Of a DNA stretch of 64,000 bases, positions 24,191 to 35,641 are shown piece after piece. Below the pieces are notes generated by a model that saw nothing but the letters and a program-made list of their open reading frames with translations, had not been told where the DNA came from and made no database searches. The stretch spans positions 49,012 through 113,011 of the forward strand of contig NZ_BSTN01000019.1 of the NCBI RefSeq assembly GCF_030269545.1, read 5' to 3'. The DNA comes from Actinomadura sp. NBRC 104425 (GTDB lineage: Bacteria; Actinomycetota; Actinomycetes; Streptosporangiales; Streptosporangiaceae). Numbering within the stretch: the first letter of the stretch is position 1; each line of letters begins with the position of its first letter. A program made the translations under genes and the position numbers.

Positions 24191-25048
24191 GTGAGTCCCG
24201 AAACCCAGGCATCCGAGGCACTTCCGTCGAGACGCCGCCGCACGCCCCGCGGCGGCCGCCACCGGGGTACCGAATCCTTCGTGCTCCCCCCGGGCGCGCC
24301 CCCGCTCGTCCTGGCCGTCCCCGGTTCCGCCGCGGGCGGAGGCGGCGCGATCGCGGCCGAGCTGGCCGTGCTGGTGGAGACCGAGCAGACCGGGCAGCCT
24401 GCTCTGGTCGGCCACCTGGAGGGCGAGGAGAAGTCGCTGCGCTCGGTCCTCGCGGGCGTGCGCCGGCAGCGCCCCGAGGAGCCCGCCGCGGTGGTGGTGC
24501 CGCTGCTGACCGGCCCGCACCCCCAGGTCGACCCCCTGCTGCGCGAGGCGGTGGCGTCCGCGCCCGCGCCCGTCCTGCTCGCCGAGCCGCTCGGCCCGCA
24601 CCCGCAGATCGCCGCGGCGCTGCACGAGCGGCTGGCCGAGGCCGGGCTGGCCCGCGCCGACCGCATCCGGATGATGAGCATGGTGACGGCCGCCAGCGGC
24701 TTCCTCGTCGTCACGCCCGGCGAGCAGCCCGCGCTGCGGCAGGCCGAGGTGACCAGCGTGCTGCTGGCCTCCCGGCTGGCCGCCCCGGTGTTCACCGCCC
24801 TGCTGGACGACCCCGCGGGCATCGACGCCGCCGTCCGGCAGCTGCGCGACGCGGGCGCCAACCGGCTGGCGCTGGCCCCGTACATCATCAACGGCGAGCC
24901 CTACCGGGAGGCCATCGCGAACGCGGCCGCCCGCGCCGGCGCCCAGTACGCCGCCCCGATCGGCGCCCACCCGGCCCTGGCGGAGCTGGCCGCCCTGCGC
25001 TACACCGAGGCCATGGAGCGGGCCCTCACCGCCCTCGAGCGCCGCTGA
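24191..25048 (+). CDS. CbiX/sirohydrochlorin chelatase-like protein lacking the first metal His
   Basis: A 285-residue two-lobed chelatase-fold protein. The lobes start at PLVLAVPGSAAGGGG and near APVFTALLDDPAG. Recognisable family elements are VVVPLLTGPHPQVD (with the second metal His), EPLGPHPQIAAAL and the C-terminal GAHPALAELAALRY. In active CbiX/SirB the first strand ends in GHGSR; here the His is replaced by Pro (VPGS), so metal insertion may be lost or altered. The first 35 residues are basic and disordered. The GTG at 24191 is the assumed start. No cobalamin or siroheme genes are near, so the role is uncertain. Confidence 0.7.
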   Translation: MSPETQASEALPSRRRRTPRGGRHRGTESFVLPPGAPPLVLAVPGSAAGGGGAIAAELAVLVETEQTGQPALVGHLEGEEKSLRSVLAGVRRQRPEEPAAVVVPLLTGPHPQVDPLLREAVASAPAPVLLAEPLGPHPQIAAALHERLAEAGLARADRIRMMSMVTAASGFLVVTPGEQPALRQAEVTSVLLASRLAAPVFTALLDDPAGIDAAVRQLRDAGANRLALAPYIINGEPYREAIANAAARAGAQYAAPIGAHPALAELAALRYTEAMERALTALERR

Positions 25049-25061
25049 CGGCACGCGCCGT

Positions 25062-25093
25062 CCGCTCGCGGCGAGCGGCCCCCGGGGGCCGAG
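25062..25093 (+). terminator. Tandem GC hairpins after the CbiX-like gene
   Basis: CCGCTCG and CGAGCGG form a 7-bp stem with a 3-base loop, directly followed by the self-complementary GGCCCCCGGGGGCC. Together they make a compact structure 15-45 bases after the stop codon. No T-run is present. Confidence 0.5.
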
Positions 25094-25193
25094 CCACCCC
25101 GCCATGCCGCCGTGCCCGAGCGCCCAGACGACCCCGCCATCGACCCGCCGCCACCGTCCGCCGCCCGAGACGGCCCGGCACCGGACAGCGCGC

Positions 25194-25222
25194 GGCGTGC
25201 CGTCCCATCAGGACGGCACGCC
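25194..25222 (-). terminator. Hairpin ending the SDR/enoyl-CoA hydratase operon
   Basis: GGCGTGCCGTCC and GGACGGCACGCC form a perfect 12-bp stem with loop CATCA, starting 11 bases past the hydratase stop. It is the likely terminator of the leftward operon. Confidence 0.7.
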
Positions 25223-25232
25223 CACGACGCGG

Positions 25233-26060
25233 TCAGCGGTTCTTGAAGTCGGGAGGGCGTTTCTCCAGGGTGGCGGCCATGCCCTCGGCCAGGTCCTCGG
25301 TGAAGAACGCCAGCGTCTGCACACCGGTCTCGGCCGCCAGCTGGGCGCGCAGTCCGGGGGCGTCCAGGGACATGTTGAGCAGTTCCTTGGTGCGGCGCAG
25401 CCCGTAGGGGGACTTGGCGAGCAGCTCGTCGGCCAGCGCCAGCGCGGCCTTCAGGTCCGCGCCCTGCTCGGTCACCTCCGTGACCAGGCCCAGCTCGGCC
25501 GCCTCCGTCACGTCCAGCCGCCGCCCCCGGTAGAAGATCTCGGCCGCGCGGGCCGGGCCGACCAACCGCGGCAGCAGCCACGACAGCCCGCAGTCGCCCG
25601 CCGACAGGCCGAGGTCCACGAACGGCACGACGAACCTGGTGGTCGGGTCGGCCACTCGCAGGTCGCAGGCGAGCGCCCAGGACACCCCCATGCCCGCCAC
25701 CGGGCCGTGCAGCGCCGCGATCACCGGCTGCGGGATCTCCCGCAGCCGCGCGGTCACCTCGCCGCCCCGGGCGATGCTCCGGTAGATCCGCTGCGGGCGC
25801 CCCTCGGTCGCGGCCCCGTCGGCGGCATCACCGGCGGCGTCGGTGTCGCCGGCGCCGCCGCCGCGCAGGTCCATGCCCGCCGAGAAGCCGCGTCCCTCGC
25901 CGGTGAGCACGACCACCCGGGTCTCGGCGTCGCGCATCAGCTCGTTGAGGACGTCGACCATCTCCTCGGTGAGCGCGGCGGTGACCGCGTTCAGCCGCTC
26001 CGGGCGGGACAGGGTGATCACCAGCACCCCGTCCCGCCGCTCGAGTTTCAGATCACCCAT
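25233..26060 (-). CDS. Enoyl-CoA hydratase/isomerase family protein
   Basis: A 275-residue crotonase-fold protein. The first oxyanion-hole segment is GRGFSAGMDLRGGG, and the second is ALHGPVAGMGVSWALACDLR; RFVVPFVDLGLSAGDCGLSW covers the region where one catalytic Glu usually sits, with Asp/Ser there instead, as in several mycobacterial EchA proteins. An Ala/Gly/Asp-rich insert (about residues 68-90, after GMDLRGGG) is longer than usual. The C-terminal helices (AKSPYGLRRTKELLNMSLD) are normal. The gene lies 13 bases after the Hsd4-like SDR gene and is surely co-transcribed. A beta-oxidation role is likely; the substrate is unknown. Confidence 0.86.
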   Translation of the reverse strand: MGDLKLERRDGVLVITLSRPERLNAVTAALTEEMVDVLNELMRDAETRVVVLTGEGRGFSAGMDLRGGGAGDTDAAGDAADGAATEGRPQRIYRSIARGGEVTARLREIPQPVIAALHGPVAGMGVSWALACDLRVADPTTRFVVPFVDLGLSAGDCGLSWLLPRLVGPARAAEIFYRGRRLDVTEAAELGLVTEVTEQGADLKAALALADELLAKSPYGLRRTKELLNMSLDAPGLRAQLAAETGVQTLAFFTEDLAEGMAATLEKRPPDFKNR

Positions 26061-26073
26061 GTCCGGCGCGCGG

Positions 26074-26976
26074 TCAGGAGCCCAGGTGCTGGATCAGCGG
26101 GGCCATCTGCTCGCCCGGGTTCTTCGGCACGATGTACGGCTCCTGGGCGTTGATCGCCTCCCAGTTGTCGCGGATCGCCTCCACCGACAGGGCGTCCTTG
26201 GTGCCCCAGCCCGGCCCCTCGGCCACGAACACCCGGGCCACCCGGCCGCCGCCGACGGTGTAGACCTCGCCGCTGACCGGGACGCTCTCGTGCACCAGGT
26301 AGGCCACCAGCGGGGTGACCTTGTCCACGCCGAGCTTCTCGGCGGAGTCGGGGGGCAGCAGGTCCTCGGTCATCCGGGTCCATGCGACCGGGGCGATCGC
26401 GTTGGCCTTGATGTCGTACTTGGCGCCCTCGTGGGCGAGGGTCCGGGTGAACCCGACCAGGCCCATCTTGGCGGTGGCGTAGTTGGCCTGCCCGAAGTTG
26501 CCGAACAGCCCGGCGGGCGAGGAGGTGTTGACGATGCGGCCGTAGCCGTTCTCCCGCAGGTGCGGCCAGGCCGCCTTGGTGACCAGGAACGAGCCGCGCA
26601 GGTGCACGGCGATCACCGCGTCGAACTCCTCGACGGTCATGTTCTTGAACGACCGGTCGCGCAGGATGCCCGCGTTGTTGATGACGATGTCGACCTTGCC
26701 GAACGCCTCCAGCGCCGCGCCCACCACGGCCTCGGCGCCCTCGGGCGTGGCCACGTTGTCGGGGCTGGCCACGGCCTCGCCGCCGTTCTTTGTGATCTCC
26801 TCGACGACCTCCTGCGCCGGACCGGCGGAGGCGCCGACGCCGGAGCGGTCCCCGCCCAGGTCGTTGACGACCACCTTGGCGCCGCGCGCGGCCAGTTCCA
26901 GCGCATGCTGACGCCCGAGACCGTGGCCCGCTCCGGTGACGACCGCGACCCGGCCGTCGTAGCGCAGTTCCGACAT
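26074..26976 (-). CDS. Hsd4/MFE-2-type short-chain dehydrogenase
   Basis: A 300-residue SDR matching the dehydrogenase unit of peroxisomal multifunctional enzyme 2 and actinobacterial Hsd4 proteins. It has the NAD motif TGAGHGLG (14-21), the NDLGGDRSG acidic loop, NNAG in VINNAGILRDRSFK, the catalytic Ser in NTSSPAGLFG, and YATAK as the YxxxK pair. The long C-terminal part (VTPLVAYLVHESVPVSGEVY up to YIVPKNPGEQMAPLIQ) is characteristic of this subgroup rather than of FabG. The ATG at 26976 has a GAGGAGAG site. It probably oxidises a 3-hydroxyacyl-CoA in the same pathway as the following hydratase. Some family members act on steroid-CoA esters, but this is not shown here. Confidence 0.87.
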   Translation of the reverse strand: MSELRYDGRVAVVTGAGHGLGRQHALELAARGAKVVVNDLGGDRSGVGASAGPAQEVVEEITKNGGEAVASPDNVATPEGAEAVVGAALEAFGKVDIVINNAGILRDRSFKNMTVEEFDAVIAVHLRGSFLVTKAAWPHLRENGYGRIVNTSSPAGLFGNFGQANYATAKMGLVGFTRTLAHEGAKYDIKANAIAPVAWTRMTEDLLPPDSAEKLGVDKVTPLVAYLVHESVPVSGEVYTVGGGRVARVFVAEGPGWGTKDALSVEAIRDNWEAINAQEPYIVPKNPGEQMAPLIQHLGS

Positions 26977-27034
26977 CCCGCTCTCCTCACATCGCACCGA
27001 ACACGTCGACGGGTGGTCGACGGGTGTACGCCCT

Positions 27035-27073
27035 CAGGTAACCACCCGAGGGTTACCCAGTGGTACCACCTGA
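27035..27073. promoter_or_regulatory. Nested inverted repeats upstream of the Hsd4-like operon
   Basis: GGTAACC (27037-27043) and GGTTACC (27051-27057) form a 7-bp inverted repeat with a 7-base spacer. Next to it GTGGTACCAC (27060-27069) is a perfect 10-bp palindrome. TCAGGT and ACCTGA bracket the whole block. The block lies 60-97 bases before the SDR start, a usual place for a TetR-type operator. It does not match the KstR pattern. Confidence 0.6.
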
Positions 27074-27170
27074 CCGAATCTGACTCGGCTTCGCCCCCTG
27101 GACTTCTCCCCCGGAGGCGCGGCGGGTACTCGTCCGGGATGCCCGTCGGCGGGTGATCGTCCGGTTCGGG

Positions 27171-27893
27171 TCACCGCCCGTCACGGATGCCGTCGGACGC
27201 GCCGTCCGCTGCGGCGTCCGCGACGAGGGCGCCGGCGGCGTCCCCGGGCAGGTCCCGCTCGACGCCATCGGCCCCTTTTCCGGACCGCGCCTCGCCCCTG
27301 TGCCTGCGCCACGCCCAGACGCCCAGCACGACGAGCGCGACCGCGGCCAGCGCGACCGACAGGCCGCGCCCGGCGACCTTGGCCACGTGCTCGAACGCCG
27401 CCCCGGTGAAGAACCCGCCGAAGGTGAACACGCCCACCCAGCAGATCCCGCCGAGCGCGTTGAACACCAGGAACCGGGCGTAGGGCATGCGGGCGCTGCC
27501 CGCCAGGGCGGGCATCAGAGCGCGCAGCAGCGCGGTGAACCGCCCGATGAACACGGCGAACGCCCCTCGCCGCCGGATGAGGTTCTGGGCGCGGCCCACC
27601 GCGGCCCGGTGCCGCCGCGTCGCCCGCGTGTCGAGCAGGCGGTCGCCGTAGCGGCGGCCGATCTCGTAGCCCGCCGAGTCGCCCGCGATCGCGGCGGCGA
27701 TCGCCACCGGCAGCAGGACGGCCAGCGACAGCCGCCCCTGGGAGGCCAGCACCCCGCCGACCACGATCGCGGTCTCGCCCGGGAAGACGAACCCGAAGAA
27801 CAGTGCGGCCTCGGCGAACACCAGGCCGGCCACCAGCAGGTAGACCGGCAGCGGCGGCAGCCCGTCCACCAGGGCGCTGAAGTGCTGCGTCAT
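27171..27893 (-). CDS. DedA family membrane protein
   Basis: A 240-residue integral membrane protein of the DedA/VTT family, which contributes to lipid scrambling (undecaprenyl-phosphate or phosphatidylethanolamine flipping) and envelope homeostasis. Hydrophobic segments include LPVYLLVAGLVFAEAALFFG, ETAIVVGGVLASQG, LLPVAIAAAIAGDSAGYEIG and the C-terminal LSVALAAVALVVLGVWAW. The family motifs FxxFxxE-like (AEAALFFGFVFPGE) and GxxxGYxxGR (AGDSAGYEIGRRYGD), plus IGRFTALLRALMPALAGSAR with the key Arg and re-entrant loop, are all present. The tail is charged and disordered. It is divergent to the reductase-like gene at 27986. Confidence 0.9.
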   Translation of the reverse strand: MTQHFSALVDGLPPLPVYLLVAGLVFAEAALFFGFVFPGETAIVVGGVLASQGRLSLAVLLPVAIAAAIAGDSAGYEIGRRYGDRLLDTRATRRHRAAVGRAQNLIRRRGAFAVFIGRFTALLRALMPALAGSARMPYARFLVFNALGGICWVGVFTFGGFFTGAAFEHVAKVAGRGLSVALAAVALVVLGVWAWRRHRGEARSGKGADGVERDLPGDAAGALVADAAADGASDGIRDGR

Positions 27894-27985
27894 GGAAACC
27901 CCGGCGCTCAGGCTAGCGGCACCGGCGGGTGCGGCGGCACGCTGGTGGGAAAAAGACGAGCACGCGACGGACGTCAGGGGCGCGG

Positions 27986-28915
27986 ATGACGAAGATCATC
28001 ACCAGGGAGATGAAGGACGGCCGGTTCGAGCGCCAGCCGAACCGCTTCACCGACCGGATCACCGCGGACGGCTCCAGCGGGTACCCCGCCGAGCCCGGCC
28101 GCTACCGGCTGCTGGTCTCCTACGCCTGCCCGTGGGCGCACCGCTCGCTGATCGTCCGGCGGCTGCTCGGTCTGGAGGACGTGATCGGCCTCGGCGTGGT
28201 CGACCCGATCCGCGACGAGCGCGGCTGGCGCTTCCCCGAGCCCGACCCGGTGACCGGCGCGACGTTCCTGGCCGAGCTGTACCGGGCCACCGACCCGTCC
28301 TACGAGGGGCGCGTCACCGTCCCGTGCGTGTGGGACGCCCGCACCGGGCGGATCGTCACCAACGACTTCCCGGCGATCACCACGACGATGGAGCTGGAGT
28401 TCGCCGCCCACCACGCCCCCGGCGCGCCCGACCTGTACCCCGAGGAGCTGCGCGCCGAGATCGACGAGCTGAACGAGCTGGTCTACACCAACGTCAACAA
28501 CGGCGTCTACAAGGCCGGCTTCGCCACCGCCCAGGAGCCGTACGAGGAGGCCGTCGACGCGCTGTTCGACACGCTCGACCTGCTGGAGGAGCGCCTGGCG
28601 ACGCGGCGCTACCTGATGGGCGACCGGCTCACCGAGGCCGACGTGCGGCTCTACCCCACGCTGGTGCGCTTCGACGTCGTCTACCACGGGCACTTCAAGT
28701 GCAACCTGCGGCGGCTGGTCGACTACCCCAACCTGTGGGGCTACGTCCGCGACCTGTACTCGATGCCCGCCTTCCGGGAGACTACGGACTTCGACCACAT
28801 CAAGCGGCACTACTACGTCACGCACGAGGGCATCAACCCCTCCGGGGTGGTGCCCAAGGGGCCGATCATCAACTGGAACGAGCCGCACGATCGCGCCCGC
28901 CTCGCCGCCGGCTGA
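27986..28915 (+). CDS. Glutathionyl-hydroquinone reductase-like (YqjG/Xi-class GST) protein
   Basis: A 309-residue Xi-class GST-fold protein. The thioredoxin-like domain carries the catalytic Cys48 in SYACPWAHRS, matching the CPWA motif of S-glutathionyl-hydroquinone reductases; the helical domain includes NELVYTNVNNGVYKAGFATA, the conserved EADVRLYPTLVRFD and YPNLWGYVRDLY. Actinomycetes make mycothiol rather than glutathione, so the thiol partner is probably mycothiol. It would remove thiol adducts from quinones in the cytoplasm. The ATG at 27986 is preceded by AGGGG; an in-frame ATG at 27929 lacks a good site and adds a basic stretch absent from the family. Confidence 0.88.
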   Translation: MTKIITREMKDGRFERQPNRFTDRITADGSSGYPAEPGRYRLLVSYACPWAHRSLIVRRLLGLEDVIGLGVVDPIRDERGWRFPEPDPVTGATFLAELYRATDPSYEGRVTVPCVWDARTGRIVTNDFPAITTTMELEFAAHHAPGAPDLYPEELRAEIDELNELVYTNVNNGVYKAGFATAQEPYEEAVDALFDTLDLLEERLATRRYLMGDRLTEADVRLYPTLVRFDVVYHGHFKCNLRRLVDYPNLWGYVRDLYSMPAFRETTDFDHIKRHYYVTHEGINPSGVVPKGPIINWNEPHDRARLAAG

Positions 28916-29102
28916 GGCGGCGGAGCCCGCCGTGGCCGGTCCGTGCCAGACGTCGCGCTGCGCGCGGAGAGTCCTCGGGGCGTCGGCCTCCCTCGTTATG
29001 CTGACGCCCCACATCCCGCCCCCGGGACGCGCCGTCCGCGGAACCTCCGGGGCCAGCGCGACCGTCAAATACTTCGCGAAACCTCCACGGAAGGGTCAGT
29101 CA

Positions 29103-29774
29103 ATGCGCAGCGCGTTCTTCGGCAACATGGACCAGGGGCAGCAGCTCCCCGGCCACTTCGCCCTGCAGAACTCCAAGATGCTCCGGGTCCACCTCAACGG
29201 GGACGTCCTGGCCCGGCAGGGGTCCATGGTCGCCTTCCAGGGGCAGATGGACTTCGACTACGAGGGCGCCGGGGGCATCGGCAAGTTCATGAAGAAGGCG
29301 CTCACCGGCGAGGGCGTCCCCACGATGCGGGTCAAGGGGCAGGGCCTGCTGTTCCTGGCCCACGACGCCGACGACATCCACCTGTTCTACCTGGAGAACG
29401 AGGGCATCACCGTCAACGGCTCCAACATCCTCGCCTACGACGCGCACCTGCAGTCCGACATCAAGCGCGTGCAGGGCGCGGGCATCGCCGCGGGCGGGCT
29501 GTTCAACACCACCCTCACCGGCACCGGCTGGGTGGCGCTCACCACACACGGCACCCCGGTCATGCTCGACTGCGGCCGGGCGCCCACGTTCGTCGACGGC
29601 CAGTCGGCGGTGGCCTGGAGCAGCCACCTGCAGGTCGGCGTCAACCGCACCTTCAAGATGGGCGCGCTGATCGGCCGGGGCAGCGGCGAGGCCATGCAGC
29701 TGGCGTTCCAGGGGCAGGGCTTCGTGCTCGTCCAGGCCAGCGAGGGCCCGACGATCCCGCCGCACACCCACTGA
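29103..29774 (+). CDS. AIM24 family protein
   Basis: A 223-residue protein made almost wholly of the AIM24 double-psi/beta-sandwich domain. Typical segments are MLRVHLNGDVLARQGSMVAF, GGIGKFMKKALTGEG, GQGLLFLAHDADDIHLFYLE, IAAGGLFNTTLTGTGWVALT and the end WSSHLQVGVNRTFKMGALIG. The family is named after a mitochondrial protein and is widespread in actinomycetes, where it is often next to stress genes; its molecular role is not settled. No signal peptide is seen. The ATG at 29103 has a GGAAGGG site. It lies upstream of kgd but is separated from it by about 200 bases. Confidence 0.9.
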   Translation: MRSAFFGNMDQGQQLPGHFALQNSKMLRVHLNGDVLARQGSMVAFQGQMDFDYEGAGGIGKFMKKALTGEGVPTMRVKGQGLLFLAHDADDIHLFYLENEGITVNGSNILAYDAHLQSDIKRVQGAGIAAGGLFNTTLTGTGWVALTTHGTPVMLDCGRAPTFVDGQSAVAWSSHLQVGVNRTFKMGALIGRGSGEAMQLAFQGQGFVLVQASEGPTIPPHTH

Positions 29775-29971
29775 CCTGCGGACGGCTCGCAGCCGCCGGA
29801 GGTTTTCACAGATCACGATGAACTCGGCCCGCCGGATTCGGCAAGATCCACCGTAACGGGGGCCTGCGGGGGCGGGGTGCCGCCGTCGCGGCGTCCCCGG
29901 CGGGCGAGTGCGAGTAGCCTTAAGTCGTCTCAGAACACACCTGCGAGCTGCGGAAGAGGGCGATCTCCGCC

Positions 29972-33670
<3,699 letters not shown>

Positions 33671-33702
33671 CGGACCGGAACGGGTAACGACCGGCTGAGG
33701 GT

Positions 33703-33738
33703 CGAGGGCTCCGGGCGCGGCCGCGCCCGGAGCCCTCG
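33703..33738 (+). terminator. 36-bp perfect palindrome after kgd
   Basis: The half-site CGAGGGCTCCGGGCGCGG (33703-33720) is followed without any spacer by its exact reverse complement (33721-33738). It starts 33 bases after the kgd stop and would form an extremely stable hairpin, so it is very probably the kgd terminator. It ends 27 bases before the next ATG. Confidence 0.8.
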
Positions 33739-33765
33739 CCTTTGCCGCATGGCTGGAGAGAGGCG

Positions 33766-33945
33766 ATGTACTTCACCGACCGGGGAATCGAGGAGCTGAC
33801 CGAGCGGCGCGGCGAGGAGGAGGTCACCCTGGGCTGGCTGGCCGAGCGGCTGCGCGAGTTCGTGGACCTGAACCCCGACTTCGAGACGCCCGTCGACCGC
33901 CTGGCCACCTGGCTGGCCCGGCTGGACGAGGACGACGAGGAGTAG
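33766..33945 (+). CDS. DUF6104 family small protein
   Basis: A 59-residue acidic protein of the actinobacterial DUF6104 type (MYFTDRGIEELTERRGEEEV ... LGWLAERLREFVDLNPDFET ... LATWLARLDEDDEE). It is predicted helical, with no membrane segment or metal site. The ATG at 33766 has a GGAGAGAGG site. Relatives of the same size lie directly after kgd/sucA in other actinomycetes, which suggests a link with Kgd, but nothing is known of its action. Confidence 0.85.
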   Translation: MYFTDRGIEELTERRGEEEVTLGWLAERLREFVDLNPDFETPVDRLATWLARLDEDDEE

Positions 33946-33965
33946 CCCGTTCCGGCGCTGTCCCG

Positions 33966-34006
33966 ACGCGATATGCCCGGACTTACCGAGACGCGACATA
34001 TCGTGT
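33966..34006. promoter_or_regulatory. Long inverted repeat before the DUF4097-PadR operon
   Basis: ACGCGATATG (33966-33975) and CATATCGTGT (33997-34006) form 10-bp arms with one mismatch around a 21-base spacer, ending 35 bases before the DUF4097 start. ATAT-containing arms of this kind are common for PadR regulators, and a PadR gene is the second gene of the operon, so autoregulation is likely but inferred. Confidence 0.6.
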
Positions 34007-34041
34007 TTACTGGAAGCAGTCGAACGAAGGGCGATGTCGCG

Positions 34042-34857
34042 ATGCCGCGCTGGACGATCGAGGAACCCACCTCCCTGGACTTCGACGGCGTGGTGGCGTT
34101 GAAGACCACGCTGATCGCCGGGAGCGTCTGCGTGCTGGCCGGGGGCGAGCGGCCCTCGGTCCTGGTGGACGAGGTCGAGGGGCCGCCGCTGGTGGTCAGC
34201 CACGAGGCCGGCATGCTCAACGTCAGCCACGAGCGGCTCTGGGAGGGCGTGCTGACCTGGCTGCGCACCCAGCGGTGCCGCGCCGTGGTCACCGTCACCG
34301 TGCCGCACGACTGCCCGGTCACCGTCAACCTGGTGTCCGCGGACGCCGTCATCACCGGGCTGTCGGCCCGCACGTCCCTCAAGACCGCCTCGGGCGACGT
34401 CACCCTGGACGGCGTCACCGGCGAGATCGACGTGGGCACCGTGTCGGGTGCGATCGAGGCCCAGGGGCTGGACGGGCGGGTGGCGTTCACCTCCGTGTCC
34501 GGCGACCTGGCGCTGGCGGGCGGCTCGGTCGACGCGCTGACCGCCCGCACCGTCAGCGGCCGCATCGCCGTGGACGTGGACCTGGCCGAGTCCGGCTCGG
34601 TGGAGGTCAACACCGTGTCCGGCGAGGTGGCGCTGCGCCTCCCGGAGTCCGTCTCGGCCGAGGTGACGCTGAACTCGGCGGCCGGGCGGCTCGAATCCTC
34701 CTTCCCCGGGCTGGAGCGGCAGGACCGCCCGTTCGGCCGGACCGTCGCGGGCAGACTGGGGGACGCCGCCGGCCGGCTGTCGGTGAGCACCGTGTCCGGC
34801 AGCGTCACCCTGCTCGGCCGCGCCCCCGGCGACCCCGCATCCGAAATGGAGAAGTGA
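34042..34857 (+). CDS. DUF4097 beta-strand repeat protein
   Basis: A 271-residue protein of repeated short beta strands (DUF4097 family; adhesin-like beta helix). The repeats are spaced by TVSG/SVSG turns: LKTASGDVTLDGVTGEIDVG, TVSGAIEAQGLDG, SVSGDLALAGGSVD, TVSGRIAVDVDLAES, TVSGEVALRLPES and TVSGSVTLLG. No signal peptide or membrane helix is found, so it is probably cytoplasmic. The ATG at 34042 lies in GGGCGATGTCGCGATG context. The PadR gene begins one base after its stop codon. In related operons such pairs are controlled by PadR in response to envelope stress; the role here is unknown. Confidence 0.85.
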   Translation: MPRWTIEEPTSLDFDGVVALKTTLIAGSVCVLAGGERPSVLVDEVEGPPLVVSHEAGMLNVSHERLWEGVLTWLRTQRCRAVVTVTVPHDCPVTVNLVSADAVITGLSARTSLKTASGDVTLDGVTGEIDVGTVSGAIEAQGLDGRVAFTSVSGDLALAGGSVDALTARTVSGRIAVDVDLAESGSVEVNTVSGEVALRLPESVSAEVTLNSAAGRLESSFPGLERQDRPFGRTVAGRLGDAAGRLSVSTVSGSVTLLGRAPGDPASEMEK

Positions 34858-34858
34858 G

Positions 34859-35569
34859 TTGAGCCCCGTCTTCGGCCACGGCCGCCTGCGGCTGTACCTG
34901 CTCAAGCTGCTGGAGGAGTCCCCCCGGCACGGCTATGAGGTGATCCGGCTGCTGCAGGACCGCTTCCTCGGGGTCTACTCCCCCTCCCCCGGCACGATCT
35001 ACCCGCGCCTGGCCCGGCTGGAGTCCGAGGGCCTGGTCAGCCACGAGGTCGTCAAGGGCAAGAAGGTCTACTCGCTGACCGACAAGGGCCGGGCCGAGCT
35101 GGAGCGCCGCATGGACGAGCTGGCCGAGCTGGAGGAGGAGATCTCCGCCTCGGCGCAGCGGTTCGCCCGCGAGGTGCAGCAGGACGTCCGGCAGACGGTG
35201 CGCTCGCTGCGCGAGGAGCTCACCCAGGCCGCCCGCAGCATGCGCGACCAGGGCCGGGCCGCCTCCAAGGAGGCGTGGCGGGAGACCGCCGAACGCCAGA
35301 AGGAGGAGTGGCGCCGGCAGAAGGATTTCTGGCGCGAGCAGACGCAGACCTGGAAGGAGGAGTGGCAGCGCAACTGGGAGGAGGTCTGGAAGACCGCGAC
35401 CGGCTCCCAGGACGACTTCGCCCGCCTCAAGCTGGAGCGCCTGCTCGGCCGCTTCGTCGACGACGTCCGCCGCGACGCCCGCGACGCCCGGCTGAGCGAG
35501 CACGACCTGGAGGCGGTGCGGGACCTGCTCGACGACGCCCGCGCCCGCCTCCGCGACCTGCTGTCGTGA
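34859..35569 (+). CDS. PadR family transcriptional regulator
   Basis: A 236-residue regulator. The N-terminal winged helix (about 1-85) is typical of PadR: RLYLLKLLEESPRHGYEVIR, LLQDRFLGVYSPSPGTIYPR, LARLESEGLVSHEVVKGKKV and YSLTDKGRAELERR. The rest (about 90-236) is a long charged helical region rich in Glu, Arg, Gln and Trp (AERQKEEWRRQKDFWREQTQ), probably a coiled coil for dimerisation or sensing; it is longer than in standard PadR-s1 proteins. The start is a TTG at 34859, set by the overlap with the end of the preceding gene. Its likely target is the inverted repeat at 33966. Confidence 0.9.
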   Translation: MSPVFGHGRLRLYLLKLLEESPRHGYEVIRLLQDRFLGVYSPSPGTIYPRLARLESEGLVSHEVVKGKKVYSLTDKGRAELERRMDELAELEEEISASAQRFAREVQQDVRQTVRSLREELTQAARSMRDQGRAASKEAWRETAERQKEEWRRQKDFWREQTQTWKEEWQRNWEEVWKTATGSQDDFARLKLERLLGRFVDDVRRDARDARLSEHDLEAVRDLLDDARARLRDLLS

Positions 35570-35596
35570 TCGCTGTCGTGATCGCTGTCGTGATCG
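35561..35596. repeat. 12-bp tandem repeat at the end of the PadR gene
   Basis: CTGTCGTGATCG occurs three times in a row without change. The first copy contains the PadR stop codon (TGA at 35567-35569), so the array probably arose by slippage at the gene end. Confidence 0.85.
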
Positions 35597-35610
35597 CCGC
35601 TGTGCGCGTC

Positions 35611-35636
35611 CCGCCCGGTTCCCTTCGGCCGGGCGG
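35611..35636. terminator. Bidirectional hairpin between PadR and dehydrogenase genes
   Basis: CCGCCCGG and CCGGGCGG form an 8-bp stem around a 10-base loop between two convergent genes, six bases past the stop of the leftward gene. It could end transcription from both sides. Confidence 0.55.
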
Positions 35637-35641
35637 AGCCG

